64,000 nucleotides of DNA from CATQHL01 sp965242895 (GTDB lineage: Bacteria > Actinomycetota > Acidimicrobiia > Acidimicrobiales > CATQHL01). The position numbers and the translations under genes were made by a program. The stretch's first letter is position 1. Every line of letters starts with the position of its first letter. The stretch spans positions 930,001 to 994,000 of the forward strand of contig OZ251507.1 of the NCBI GenBank assembly GCA_965242895.1, read 5' to 3'. The notes beneath the pieces were generated by a model that did no database searches, had not been told where the DNA came from, and was given only the letters and a program-made list of their open reading frames with translations. Below, one piece after another: positions 48,936-58,316 of this stretch.

Positions 48936-49547
48936 TCAGTTCCAGCAGGGGCAAAAACCGTCTTCCCAATTGAGCGGCGCCCGGCAGTACGGGCAGGGCG
49001 GACGCCCCGCCGCCATGACTGTTCGGGCTTGACGGACAAAGTTGGAGGCCTGTTCGACCAGCAGGGGGAACTTGGCGATCGACTGACTCTCGCCCTCCTC
49101 AGCAGCTAGTTCCTCCATCCAGAGGACAATGAAATCCTTATTCTGCTGGTAAGCGGCACCGATCTTGCCGACGATCCAGTCCGGCGCATCTGGGTCGGAA
49201 AAGAACGGCTCGTCGTAGTCAGAGAGGAAAGCTTGGGAAGCGTCGGCAGCAGCGAGATCTGCGGGGTCTTCGCCAGACAGCGAATCCTCTGGTGGGAGTT
49301 CCCCGCCTCCAAAGCTGTCGAGGAAGCCGTATCCCTCTTCCTCTTTCTTGGGGACGTGATGATTGAAGACCTCAGCCAGGGTGTTATCGAGGAAATCCGT
49401 TAGCGCCGCCACCTGCTGTTTCTCCATCTTCAGCGAAAGAATCATCTCGCCCTCGCGCAGCTGCACGTAGAAAATTCTCTTTCCCTTGGGGCCGATCGCC
49501 CCGCAGGAAAATCCGTCTAGGTTGGAAAATTCGTACGAACGGCTCAT
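48936..49547 (-). CDS. DUF3090 protein
   Basis: A 203-residue protein of unknown function, found almost only in Actinobacteria next to the SCO1664 family. MSRSYEFSNLDGFSCGAIGPKGKRIFYVQL is the diagnostic start (here shown only in part in the translation) and the C-terminus CPYCRAPLNWEDGFCPCWN holds four Cys in a zinc-ribbon-like arrangement. Its start overlaps the phosphatase stop by four bases, so it belongs to the same operon. Confidence 0.9.
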   Translation of the reverse strand: MSRSYEFSNLDGFSCGAIGPKGKRIFYVQLREGEMILSLKMEKQQVAALTDFLDNTLAEVFNHHVPKKEEEGYGFLDSFGGGELPPEDSLSGEDPADLAAADASQAFLSDYDEPFFSDPDAPDWIVGKIGAAYQQNKDFIVLWMEELAAEEGESQSIAKFPLLVEQASNFVRQARTVMAAGRPPCPYCRAPLNWEDGFCPCWN

Positions 49548-50305
49548 CGCAGTCCCAACGTCTTCAAATCGTCTCCCACTGAGTTTAGGGTAAGCAGCAG
49601 CGGCGTGTCACCCCCGTAGGCGAGGGCCGTGACGGAAGCGGGGGCGACGACCAGCCGCTGGAAGCAGTCGAGGTGCATGCCAGCGGCGTTGGCAGCCGCA
49701 GCCTTGATCGGATCGGCGTGGGAGACGGCGACGACTACCTCTCCGCAGTGAGCGGCCGCCAACTCCTCCACGGCGGCGGAGACCCTGACCTGCATTTCGG
49801 CAAACGACTCTCCGCCTGGAAAGCGGAAGCCGCTGGGGTGAAACTGAACGCTCTTCCACGCCGGGAGCCGCCGCAGTTCGTCGAGCTTGCGCCCAGTCCA
49901 GTCGCCGAAGTCGCACTCGTTCAGCCCGGGGTGTTCCCTGACTGGCAGGTCGGCGGCGGCGGCTATCGGCTCTGCGGTTTCCTTGGCGCGTTCCATGGGC
50001 GAGGAATAGACGCAGGACAACTCAGAAACCTGCGATATTCGGGCGGCGGCTGCGGCTGCTTCGGCTCGGCCGGACGGCGAAAGGTGAAGGCCGCGGGCGC
50101 GGCCAGGGAGCAACTCGCCGGTCGTTCCGGTCGTTGCGTGCCTGACCAGCAGCACCAGAGTGGGGGGCTGGCGTAAGCGGGAGGAGGCGTCGCCGGCGGG
50201 CTGCTCGGCGCCGCGGCAAAGGGAGGCGTCGGAGCGGCGGGAGCGGGCATCCCCTGAACCCGAAGCTGAGGAAACGCTCTCTCCAGGCGGGGCGGCAGAT
50301 GGCAT
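49544..50305 (-). CDS. Histidine phosphatase, MSMEG_4193 family
   Basis: A 253-residue phosphoglycerate mutase-like phosphatase. LVLLVRHATTG near residue 50 contains the catalytic His, VYSSPMERAKETA the second motif, LNECDFGDWTG the third and VVAVSHADPIKAAAAN the second His. The first 45 residues are Ser/Ala/Arg-rich and probably not conserved; an internal start may be used. Operon with DUF3090 and the SCO1664-like gene. Divergent to udgB. Confidence 0.88.
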   Translation of the reverse strand: MPSAAPPGESVSSASGSGDARSRRSDASLCRGAEQPAGDASSRLRQPPTLVLLVRHATTGTTGELLPGRARGLHLSPSGRAEAAAAAARISQVSELSCVYSSPMERAKETAEPIAAAADLPVREHPGLNECDFGDWTGRKLDELRRLPAWKSVQFHPSGFRFPGGESFAEMQVRVSAAVEELAAAHCGEVVVAVSHADPIKAAAANAAGMHLDCFQRLVVAPASVTALAYGGDTPLLLTLNSVGDDLKTLGLR

Positions 50306-50407
50306 AGGTCTCCTTCAACCTAGCGTTCATGTATCGCAGCCGACGCCGCAGCCGACCTCGAACGACTCGCCGCAGAGATCACCGCCTGCCGCTCCTGCCC
50401 GCGGCTG

Positions 50408-51028
50408 GTGGCCTGGAGGGAGGAGGTGGCGCGTACGCGCCGCGCCGCCTTCGCCGAACAGGAGTACTGGGGGAAGCCGGTGCCTGGCTTCGGAGACCCA
50501 GACGCCAGGCTGGTGGTGGTAGGACTGGCGCCAGCCGCCCACGGCGCCAACCGAACCGGACGCATGTTCACGGGCGACCGCTCCGGCGACTGGCTCTACC
50601 GAGCGCTCTGGCGGGCGGGCTTCGCTAACCAACCGAACTCCACCGACGCAGACGACGGACTCGTGCTGAGCGACGCCTTCATCACGGCGCCGGTGAAATG
50701 CGCTCCCCCCGCCAACAAGCCGACCGCTGCCGAACAGGCTGCTTGCCTGGGGTTCTTCCAGCGGGAGTTGGAGGCGCTGCGCTCGCTTCAGGTGATCGTG
50801 GCGCTCGGCGGTCTGGCCTACGTCACGCTGGCGCGCCACTTCGGTGTGCGTCCTCGTCCGCCGTTCGCCCACGGCCTGAAGGTGCAGCCGGCAAACTCGC
50901 AGGCAACGCCCGATCCCCCCGTCTTGCTGTGCTCCTACCACGTCAGCCAGCAGAACACCTTCACCGGCAGGCTCTCAGAGGAAATGCTCGACGCCGTGTT
51001 TTCCCAAGCCCTCGGTCTTCTCCGCTAG
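50408..51028 (+). CDS. Type-5 uracil-DNA glycosylase UdgB, start disturbed
   Basis: The frame from GTG 50408 gives 206 residues with VGLAPAAHGANRTGRMFTGDR, SDAFITAPVKCAPPANKPT and CSYHVSQQNTFTGRL, the motifs of family 5 [4Fe-4S] uracil-DNA glycosylases that also remove hypoxanthine. Conserved sequence continues upstream in the same frame (LAAEITACRSCPRL, 50357-50407) with two of the Fe-S cysteines, but that extension, open to 50324, contains no ATG, GTG or TTG. An ATG at 50329 is in another frame. So the functional start is either a rare codon or has been lost by an indel. Confidence 0.82.
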   Translation: MAWREEVARTRRAAFAEQEYWGKPVPGFGDPDARLVVVGLAPAAHGANRTGRMFTGDRSGDWLYRALWRAGFANQPNSTDADDGLVLSDAFITAPVKCAPPANKPTAAEQAACLGFFQRELEALRSLQVIVALGGLAYVTLARHFGVRPRPPFAHGLKVQPANSQATPDPPVLLCSYHVSQQNTFTGRLSEEMLDAVFSQALGLLR

Positions 51029-51084
51029 CCTGCGCTTTCGTGTGCAGCGCCAGAGTCCCAGCCGATGAGAACCGCCAGGGCGGC

Positions 51085-51462
51085 TTGTCCACGCCCCAAC
51101 ACTCAACAAAGCGCGGGCTGTGGACTACTGCAGTCCTAGCGCTGCTGCTTCTCGCCGCCGGATGCGGGAACTCAGGGGCGCCGACCGCCTACGACGGCAC
51201 AGTCCAAACCAACTACATCAGCGCCTGCAAAGCACAAGCCGTGCAGGACCGCATCGTGCGCAATGAAGCAGACTTCGAGGGCGTCTGTCGGTGCGCCTAC
51301 ACGAGGATCAGCGCCCCTAACGGAGGAGTCCCCTTCGAACAATTCAGGGAACTCGACGACAAAGTACGCGGCAACCCTTCCCAGATCAACGAGGATGAGA
51401 CGGGTCTGCAGATCCGTCAGATAGTGGCCGAATGTATGGCCAGTGCGGCCGGGGGCGGCTGA
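51085..51462 (+). CDS. Small lipoprotein of unknown function
   Basis: About 125 residues. A signal peptide (LWTTAVLALLL) with lipobox LAAG-C is followed by a domain with CKAQAV, a Cys pair in GVCRCAYTRI and ECMASA. The Cys spacing suggests two disulfides. I use TTG 51085 with AGGG upstream; a GTG at 51040 is possible. No known family recognised. Convergent with the FrhB-type gene, six bases away. Confidence 0.65.
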   Translation: MSTPQHSTKRGLWTTAVLALLLLAAGCGNSGAPTAYDGTVQTNYISACKAQAVQDRIVRNEADFEGVCRCAYTRISAPNGGVPFEQFRELDDKVRGNPSQINEDETGLQIRQIVAECMASAAGGG

Positions 51463-51467
51463 GGCGG

Positions 51468-52712
51468 CTACTTCTTCAAGGCGGCGTCGGGCGCCGCCCA
51501 GTCCGGCCAGCGGGATCTACTCTTGGCAGAGAGTTTGTGCATCAGCTTGACGGCGGCCGGGTCGGCGTCGCCAGGCTTGGCGACGATCACGCCCTCCTCC
51601 AGCATTCGAACGATGATCTCCCGCCCCAGTTCGGTGCGCACCACGGTCAGCGTCCAGTCGGTCGCGTCGCCGATGCCGCCCGTGGAAATGTCGGCGTGCT
51701 CCGCCGCAAAGTCAGGGCAGCTATGGCAGCCTTCCCGAGTCCAGGCGTGGCAGTCCTTGAGGCTGATCTCGTGGTAGTCACCGCCGTGCGTCCAGACCTG
51801 GAAGACGCCCTTGATGTTCATCTTCTTGATGTCTTGCTTTCGCAGTCCGTACTTGAACCAGAAGAGCTCATCAAATAGGGAGTCGTCAAACGACTTGGAG
51901 CACAGCAGGCCGATGTTCAGCTTGATGCGCTTGCCCACTTTGCCCACTTTGCGGTGCCACATGACCGGCCCGATGGACGTCTGGCAGCTCATCCCTACGA
52001 GGGCCAGGCTGGAGAGACCTCTCTCGGTCGCCTCTGAGTAAGCGATCGTGTTAGCCGAGTAGGTGTATCGGCTGCCGGCTCCGGCCAGGATCTCCTCCCT
52101 GTTGGCGGCCACGCCAGGGACCGCCTTCCAGCCGCTCTCGGCGCCTTCTAGGTGCGAGACCAGAGCTCCGTCGATGATTCCGTTCTCAAGGCACCAGATC
52201 AGGATGGCGGAAACCAACCCCCCGTCCTGGCCGATTTCGTAGACGAAGTCGTCGCTGGCCCGGGCCAGGATTATGTCCTTGTAGATGCCCGACATCTCGT
52301 CGCTGCGGCGGAGGCGTCCGAACAGGTGCTCGTCGGCTTCCGGCTCCCACGCCCGAAAACGCGGACACGCCCTGGTGCAGGACGTGCAGCCCTTCTCCCC
52401 GTGCGTGCAGTTGCTGGGGCCGAGCTCCTCCTCGAGGTGAAACGGGTAGTACTGACCCGGTTCGTGCCGGTAGCCGATGACGTCGTGCGGGCAGGCGATG
52501 ACACAGCCCGCGCAGCCAGTGCACAGCCCGCTGGTGATCACCTCATCGTGGAGTTCCTTCCACTGGAACGTCCAGCGGGGCGGCTTGCCGGCGGCGGGGG
52601 TGGGCGCCACCGCAGCGGCAGAAGCGGCAGCAGAAACCGCAGCAGCAGAAGCGTCAGCAGTCGGGACGCCGAGAGCGTCGGCGGCGGGCGCTAACTGCCC
52701 GTCCCCGCTCAC
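51468..52712 (-). CDS. F420 hydrogenase/dehydrogenase beta-subunit family protein
   Basis: A 414-residue Fe-S flavoprotein of the FrhB/FpoF family. Two ferredoxin-type clusters are visible (CTGCAGCVIACP and GCTSCTRACP near residues 67-120), then the FrhB N- and C-terminal domains with GQDGGLVSAIL and CHSCPDFAAEHADISTGGIG. Such proteins oxidise or reduce F420 or other deazaflavin-type substrates. The 40-residue head is an Ala-rich linker. Start GTG 52712 overlaps the SDR stop (GTGA). A 9-bp tandem duplication at 51931-51948 codes KVGKVGK. Confidence 0.86.
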   Translation of the reverse strand: MSGDGQLAPAADALGVPTADASAAAVSAAASAAAVAPTPAAGKPPRWTFQWKELHDEVITSGLCTGCAGCVIACPHDVIGYRHEPGQYYPFHLEEELGPSNCTHGEKGCTSCTRACPRFRAWEPEADEHLFGRLRRSDEMSGIYKDIILARASDDFVYEIGQDGGLVSAILIWCLENGIIDGALVSHLEGAESGWKAVPGVAANREEILAGAGSRYTYSANTIAYSEATERGLSSLALVGMSCQTSIGPVMWHRKVGKVGKRIKLNIGLLCSKSFDDSLFDELFWFKYGLRKQDIKKMNIKGVFQVWTHGGDYHEISLKDCHAWTREGCHSCPDFAAEHADISTGGIGDATDWTLTVVRTELGREIIVRMLEEGVIVAKPGDADPAAVKLMHKLSAKSRSRWPDWAAPDAALKK

Positions 52713-53554
52713 GGGCGGCCCGTCCGGCCAGCTTCCCGCATCATGGGCATCGCTTCGGTGTAGGCGGGATCTTCGCCCTTGGATCCTGTAGTCACTCCGG
52801 CGTCGGTCGTCAGGCAGTGCCCGTTCGTGTAGCCGGACTCTTCTCCGGCCAGCCACAGGGCGGCGTTTGCGACGTCTTCGGGCAGCCCCGGCCTGCCGGC
52901 CAGCGGCGAAATCTCCGCTAGATGCGCGGTAACGCCCTCGATGTCGTCCGGGTCGCCGAGGTGCGCCATCGCCACCATGGGCGTAGCCATGGAGTGGGGG
53001 GCGATGCAGTTCACCCTGATGCCGTAGCGGCAGAGTTCTGCCCCCACGTTCTTGGTGAGCCCCACCACGGCGTGCTTGGCCGCTGCGTAGGCGTGCGGCC
53101 CCAGTCCTCCTATCACACCGGCGGTGGACGCCATACTGATGATCGAACCCGTCTTTCTCGGCTTCATCACCCTCGCTGCGTGCTTCATCCCATAAAAAGT
53201 ACCGTTCAGCAACACGTCGATGGTGAATAGCCAGTCCTCAGCCGCAAGAGTCTCTACCGCTCCGCGTGCGCCGACGATGCCGGCGTTGTTGAACATCACG
53301 TCGAGTTGCCCGAAGCTGTCCACTGCCAAGTCCACCAGCGAGGCCACGTCGTCCTCAGAGGTCACGTCGCAGACAGTGAATCGGGCGGCGCTCCCCAAGG
53401 TCTCGGCAACCGCAGCGCCCGCTTCGGCCTGGATGTCGCCTAGGACCACCTTGGCTCCCTCCGCCGCAAAGAGCCTGGCCGCGGCTGCTCCGAAACCGCT
53501 GGCAGATCCGGTAATAGCCGCCGTCTTGCCGGCCAGACGACCTGTGGAGTTCAT
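52709..53554 (-). CDS. Short-chain dehydrogenase/reductase
   Basis: A 281-residue classical SDR. The nucleotide motif TGSASGFG is near residue 17, NNAG near 92, the catalytic Ser in SMASTAG, and the YxxxK in YAAAKHA near 160. Start ATG 53554 follows GAGGTG; the frame extends upstream toward the tRNA without conservation. It is coupled to the FrhB-type gene, so both may act on one substrate pair (F420 or NAD-linked), but substrate is unknown. Confidence 0.9.
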   Translation of the reverse strand: MNSTGRLAGKTAAITGSASGFGAAAARLFAAEGAKVVLGDIQAEAGAAVAETLGSAARFTVCDVTSEDDVASLVDLAVDSFGQLDVMFNNAGIVGARGAVETLAAEDWLFTIDVLLNGTFYGMKHAARVMKPRKTGSIISMASTAGVIGGLGPHAYAAAKHAVVGLTKNVGAELCRYGIRVNCIAPHSMATPMVAMAHLGDPDDIEGVTAHLAEISPLAGRPGLPEDVANAALWLAGEESGYTNGHCLTTDAGVTTGSKGEDPAYTEAMPMMREAGRTGRP

Positions 53555-53619
53555 TCGCACCTCACCTTCTGGTTCATTTGGGTTTGCGCTGCCCTGCTGC
53601 CCTAATCGGACTGCTTCGG

Positions 53620-53691
53620 CGCCCTCGGCAGGATTCGAACCTGCGCGCACGGCTCCGGAGGCCGATGCTCTATCCCCTGAGCTACGAGGGC
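53620..53691 (-). tRNA. tRNA-Arg (anticodon CCG)
   Basis: A 72-base cloverleaf on the minus strand: acceptor GCCCTCG/CGAGGGC, D arm GCTC-AGGGGATA-GAGC, anticodon loop CTCCGGA with CCG, and T arm GCAGG-TTCGAAT-CCTGC. No CCA is encoded. It lies 160 bases from argS on the other strand. Confidence 0.95.
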
Positions 53692-53851
53692 CGACCTTCA
53701 GACTAACCCTGCACCCACCAAGCAGGATACGCTCAGAAACGAACGGGAGCGGGATACGTCGTCAGAGTGGAGATGCACAGAAGGGCTGCACGCCAGAACC
53801 GACCAAAGGTTTGAGAAGACAACGCGCCAATAACTCCATGAGAAGAACCCC

Positions 53852-55456
53852 ATGATTCGCCAGAGGATCGTCGAATCCCTGCGCGCCGCCCTATCCGCTC
53901 TCGATGTGCCGCCGCCTCAGTCGATCGAGTTGGGGCGTCCGGCCAATCCCTCCCACGGCGACTGGTCGTCGAACGTCGCCCTGGCTGCTGGCACCGCAGC
54001 CGGACGCAACCCCCGCGGCCTGGCCGGCGAGTTGGCCGAACACATCAGCGAACGCCTTCCCCTTCACGTCCGGCGCGTCGAGGCTGCCGGCGCCGGTTTC
54101 GTGAACTTCTTCCTGCACGAAGCTTGGCTGCACGAGGTGTTGCGGGAGGTCGTCGAGTCGGGCGAGGAAGGCTACGCATGCTGGGATTTCGGATCGGCGC
54201 TGCGAGTGAACGTGGAGTTCGTGAGCGCCAACCCCACCGGGCCGCTGCACCTTGGCGGAGGACGCTGGGCGGCTTACGGGGACACTCTCTGCAACATCCT
54301 CAGCCGCTGCGGTTATTCCGTCCACCGCGAGTACTACCTGAATGACCGCGGCCGGCAGATGGAGGCGTTCGCCGCCTCCCTGACCGCCCGCCGACAGGGT
54401 GAAGAGCCGCCTGAGGACGGCTATCACGGTGACTACGTCACGGCCTGGGCTGACGAGATGCCTGCCGACGCCGACCCCCTGGAATGGGGCTACGCCCGCG
54501 CCCGCCGTGACATCTCCGAGAGTCTGGAACGCCTGGGCGTGACCTTCGACACTTGGTTCAGCGAACTTTCGCTGGCCGAGGCAGGGGACATCGCACGAAC
54601 CCTGACCGAGCTGCAGGAGGCCGGTGTGGTCTACGAGCACGACGGGGCTCTCTGGCTGCGCTCTAGCAAGTTTGGAGACGACAAGGACAGGGTGCTGATG
54701 CGTTCCAACGGCGAGGCCACCTATCTGCTGGGTGACGTCGCCTACCACCAAAACAAGTTTTCGAGAGGTTTCGACCTCCTCATAGACGTCTGGGGCTCCG
54801 ACCACCACGGCTACGTGGAGCGTCTGGCGGCCGGCGTCCGCGCCATGGGACACCGCCGAGATCAGCTCGAGATAGTGCTGGGACAGCTGGTAAAGGTGAT
54901 GCGCAACGGGCAGGAAGCCAAAATCTCCAAGAGGGCGGGAGACCTCCTGCTCTTAGACGACCTGGTCGAATTGCTCGGAGCCGACGCCGCTCGAATGACC
55001 TTTCTGCTGCAGTCGCTGGAGCGCCGCCAAGTCATAGACCTGGAGTTGGCCGCTTCGCAGTCGATGGAAAACCCCGTCTTCTACGTTCAGTACGCCCACG
55101 CCCGCATCTGCTCGCTGCTGCGGGAGGCTTCTGAACGCTCGATCAGCCGCCCTCCGCTGGAAGAGGCAGCCCTGGAAGCGCTGAACCATCCCCGCGAACT
55201 GGCTCTGCTGAGAACGCTGCGGGAGCTGCCCGACGTCGTGGCCGCCGCAGCCCGGGAGCGCGCACCGCACAAGCTGACCACCTGGATGCGTGAACTGGCC
55301 GGAGACTTCCACGGCTTCTACCATGACTGCCCTGTCCTGCACAGAGACGTTCCCGAACCCGTGCGCGGCGGGCGGCTCTGGCTGGTCGAGGCGGCCCGCA
55401 TCGGGCTAGTGATTGCCCTGCGTCTGCTGGGCATGAGTGCGCCAAGGGCTATGTGA
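53852..55456 (+). CDS. argS: Arginyl-tRNA synthetase
   Basis: A 534-residue class I synthetase. The Add1 N-terminal domain (residues 1-100) is followed by the HIGH-like motif SANPTGPLHLGGGR near residue 126, where the second His is replaced by Gly as in many actinobacterial ArgRS, then YLNDRG, the KMSK-like AKISKRAG near residue 356 and the DALR anticodon domain (HARICSLLREA). ATG 53852. It faces away from its cognate tRNA-Arg, a useful pair. Confidence 0.95.
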   Translation: MIRQRIVESLRAALSALDVPPPQSIELGRPANPSHGDWSSNVALAAGTAAGRNPRGLAGELAEHISERLPLHVRRVEAAGAGFVNFFLHEAWLHEVLREVVESGEEGYACWDFGSALRVNVEFVSANPTGPLHLGGGRWAAYGDTLCNILSRCGYSVHREYYLNDRGRQMEAFAASLTARRQGEEPPEDGYHGDYVTAWADEMPADADPLEWGYARARRDISESLERLGVTFDTWFSELSLAEAGDIARTLTELQEAGVVYEHDGALWLRSSKFGDDKDRVLMRSNGEATYLLGDVAYHQNKFSRGFDLLIDVWGSDHHGYVERLAAGVRAMGHRRDQLEIVLGQLVKVMRNGQEAKISKRAGDLLLLDDLVELLGADAARMTFLLQSLERRQVIDLELAASQSMENPVFYVQYAHARICSLLREASERSISRPPLEEAALEALNHPRELALLRTLRELPDVVAAAARERAPHKLTTWMRELAGDFHGFYHDCPVLHRDVPEPVRGGRLWLVEAARIGLVIALRLLGMSAPRAM

Positions 55457-55512
55457 GCCGTGCGAGCCATACGAGGCCATGCGAGAGCCTGACCAGGATG
55501 AGGGGTTAGCGA

Positions 55513-56781
55513 ATGCCCAAAGCGCTGCCTGAATATCTGCTGCCGGACTCCGCAGCCGAGGTTGACGGACGCCTGCACGTGGCGGGCTGCGACCTGCTGG
55601 CGCTGGCGAAGGAGTTCGGCACGCCGCTCTTGGTCTACGACGAAGAACACCTCCGGGCGCGCTGCCGCGAGACCCGCTCGGCTTTCGGAGACGGCGCCGC
55701 CTATGCCGCCAAAGCGTTCCTGTGCCGGGCCATGGCGCGGCTCGTGGCCGAGGAAGGGCTGCATCTCGACGTGGCCACCGGCGGCGAACTCTACGCCGCT
55801 CTAAACGCAGACTTTCCGCCTGAGCGCCTGGTAGTGCACGGCAACAACAAGTCGCTGCGGGAACTGACTGAGGCGCTGGAGGCTGGAGCAGGACGCATCG
55901 TCGTCGACAGTTTCGACGAACTCGACCGCCTCCAAGCGCTGGCCCGCAGCCGCTCAGTGCGCCCACGCGTACTGATTCGGGTCACCCCTGGTGTGGAAGC
56001 CCACACGCACCACTACGTGGCCACCGGCGGGGAAGACTCCAAGTTCGGCTTCACAGTGCGCACGGGCGCGGCGGCCGAGGCCATCCGACGGGCCGCCTCT
56101 TCGGAGTTTCTGGAACTACTGGGCATCCACGCCCACATCGGCAGTCAGGTCTTCCGCCTGGAGTCCTTCGCCGAAGCGGTCGGCGTGCTGGCTCGCTTTG
56201 CCAAACCGCTGGGGTTAGCAGAACTCTCGGTGGGCGGCGGACTAGGCGTCGCCTACATAGACGGCGAGCAGGCCGTCAGCATCAGTGAGTGGGCAGAGGC
56301 GGTGCTGGCCGCCGCTGCGGAGGCGGGAGTGACTGCGAGAATCACCGCCGAGCCAGGGCGCGCCATCTCAGCGGCGGCGGCGGTAATCCTCTACGAGGTG
56401 GGCACGATCAAGGAACTGGCGGGCGTCCGCACCTACGTCGCAGTGGACGGCGGCATGAGTGACAACCCGCGCCCGGTGCTCTACGGCAGCGGCTATGAGG
56501 TTTTTCTGCCGAGGGCGGCAGGGGCGCCGCGCCCCAAGGAGGTGCGCGTGGTCGGCAAGCACTGCGAGTCGGGCGACATCCTGGTCGCTCAGGGGTGGCT
56601 GCCGGCGGACGTCACCGTCGGAGACATCCTGGCCGTACCGGTTGCAGGGGCCTACGGCTATTCGATGGCCTCCAACTACAACAAAGTGCCTCGTCCAGCG
56701 GTGATCTTCGTGCGAGACGGCGCCGCCCGCTTAGCCGTTCGCCGCGAGACATACCAAGACCTCACCCGCCTAGACGTCTAG
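55513..56781 (+). CDS. lysA: Diaminopimelate decarboxylase
   Basis: A 422-residue PLP enzyme that makes lysine from meso-diaminopimelate. The PLP Lys is in YAAKAFLCRAMARL near residue 65, followed by DVATGGEL, HIGSQVFRLESF, the phosphate loop GGGLGVAY, AEPGRAIS, and CESGDILV with the DAP-binding Cys-Glu near residue 350. Start ATG 55513 has a plausible RBS. Operon member with hom and thrC. Confidence 0.95.
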   Translation: MPKALPEYLLPDSAAEVDGRLHVAGCDLLALAKEFGTPLLVYDEEHLRARCRETRSAFGDGAAYAAKAFLCRAMARLVAEEGLHLDVATGGELYAALNADFPPERLVVHGNNKSLRELTEALEAGAGRIVVDSFDELDRLQALARSRSVRPRVLIRVTPGVEAHTHHYVATGGEDSKFGFTVRTGAAAEAIRRAASSEFLELLGIHAHIGSQVFRLESFAEAVGVLARFAKPLGLAELSVGGGLGVAYIDGEQAVSISEWAEAVLAAAAEAGVTARITAEPGRAISAAAAVILYEVGTIKELAGVRTYVAVDGGMSDNPRPVLYGSGYEVFLPRAAGAPRPKEVRVVGKHCESGDILVAQGWLPADVTVGDILAVPVAGAYGYSMASNYNKVPRPAVIFVRDGAARLAVRRETYQDLTRLDV

Positions 56782-56898
56782 CGCCTTGGACGTCTCTAGC
56801 GCCCACCACCGCGCCCGCCGAGCGGCGCGAATCAGCTAAATTCAACCTAACATTCTGCTGATTCCAGCACTCCCCAACCCCCGAGGCCGCCTCCTTCC

Positions 56899-58272
56899 AT
56901 GACTAGCCCAATCTCTCCGAAGCCCGTGCGCGTCGCCCTGCTCGGCTGCGGCAACGTGGGTTCGGCGCTGGCCGAACTGATCCGCCGCCGACGCAGCGAA
57001 ATCGCCAACAAATTCGGGGTGGAACTCGACATCGCCGCCGTGGCGGTGCGCAACCCGCTCGCCGACCGCAATGTCTCCCTGCCGCCCGAAGTCTTCACAG
57101 CCGACACAGCCGAAGCCGCCTCCCGCAAGAACGTGGACGTCGTCGTGGAACTGATCGGCGGCATCCACCCCGCCCGCGAGATACTCCTCGCCGCCCTGGG
57201 GGAAGGCAAGTCGGTCGTTACGGCCAACAAGGAACTGCTCGCCGACTGCGGCGCTGAACTGGCCGCCGCCGCAAGCGCCTCAGGCGCAAAACTGCTCTTC
57301 GAAGCGGCGGTGGGGGGCGGCATCCCCCTCATTCGAGCTCTATCCGAGTCGCTGGCCGGCGAGTCCATAAAACGCGTCATGGGCATCGTGAACGGCACAA
57401 CAAACTACATCCTCAGTCGCATGAGCGAAGACGGGGTGAGCTACGCCGAGGCGCTCACGGAAGCACAGAGCCTGGGTTACGCCGAAGAAGACCCGACCGC
57501 CGACGTGGAAGGACACGACGCCGCAGCCAAGGTGGCGATCATGGCCTCGATCGCCTTCGGAGGGAGCGTCAAGGGCAGCGACGTATACAGAGAAGGCATC
57601 GCCGAGGTGAGCGTCGACGACATCGTCTTCGCCCGGCGGCTGGGGTACGTAATCAAACTGCTAGGGATCGTCGAGCGCTCCGAAGACAGCAAGGACGCTT
57701 CGGTTGCGCTTCACGTCCACCCCGCCATGGTGTCTCTCACGCATCCCTTAGCTTCGGTACGGGGCAGTTTCAACGCCGTGTTCATAGAGGGCGAAGCCGT
57801 GGGAGAACTGATGCTCTACGGACGAGGAGCGGGCGGGCTCCCCACTGCCAGCGCCGTGATGGGCGACCTGATAGACGCGGCGCGTGCGGTCGGAACATTC
57901 GACACATCCGACACGTTCGACGACGGACTGACGGACGAAACCGCCCCTGACGGCGGGAAGCGTGGAGGGGGGCGCAGCAGCCTCCGGCCGCTCCTGATCC
58001 GACCCATCGAGGAGTTGCGAACCGCCTACTACCTAGCGCTGGAAGTGGAAGACCGCCCTGGCGTTCTAGCAGCCGTGGCCAGTGTGTTCGGAGCTCACGA
58101 GATCTCCATCCTGTCCATGGAGCAGGAAGGGCTAGGGGCAGAAGCCCGACTCATCTTCATCACCCACGTCGCCCGCGAAAAAGACATGCGCTCCACCATC
58201 TCTAGCCTGCGCGAACTAGACGCAGTCCGGCGGGTCGGCAGCGTGATTCGGGTGATCAGCGAAGGTCAATAA
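56899..58272 (+). CDS. hom: Homoserine dehydrogenase with ACT domain
   Basis: A 457-residue NAD(P)-dependent enzyme reducing aspartate semialdehyde to homoserine. GCGNVGSALAEL is near residue 16, VVTANKELLA near 111, and GIVNGTTNYILSRM near 164. An Asp/Gly-rich loop (TFDTSDTFDDGLTDETA) interrupts the normal junction before the ACT domain (YYLALEVEDRPGVLAAVASVF, from about residue 375), which senses threonine or methionine. Start ATG 56899. The following 150 bases hold tandem repeats and no gene. Confidence 0.95.
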   Translation: MTSPISPKPVRVALLGCGNVGSALAELIRRRRSEIANKFGVELDIAAVAVRNPLADRNVSLPPEVFTADTAEAASRKNVDVVVELIGGIHPAREILLAALGEGKSVVTANKELLADCGAELAAAASASGAKLLFEAAVGGGIPLIRALSESLAGESIKRVMGIVNGTTNYILSRMSEDGVSYAEALTEAQSLGYAEEDPTADVEGHDAAAKVAIMASIAFGGSVKGSDVYREGIAEVSVDDIVFARRLGYVIKLLGIVERSEDSKDASVALHVHPAMVSLTHPLASVRGSFNAVFIEGEAVGELMLYGRGAGGLPTASAVMGDLIDAARAVGTFDTSDTFDDGLTDETAPDGGKRGGGRSSLRPLLIRPIEELRTAYYLALEVEDRPGVLAAVASVFGAHEISILSMEQEGLGAEARLIFITHVAREKDMRSTISSLRELDAVRRVGSVIRVISEGQ

Positions 58273-58316
58273 ACGCAGACGCAGACGGCAACAGGCAGAC
58301 GGCCAAAGCGATAGCA

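Noticed and set aside
50329..50628. 99-codon ORF at the start of udgB
   Set aside because: Arg/Pro-rich out-of-frame translation of udgB; kept only as evidence for a start problem.
53891..54853. 320-codon minus-strand ORF over argS
   Set aside because: Antisense shadow; argS is unmistakable and the ORF has no known motif.
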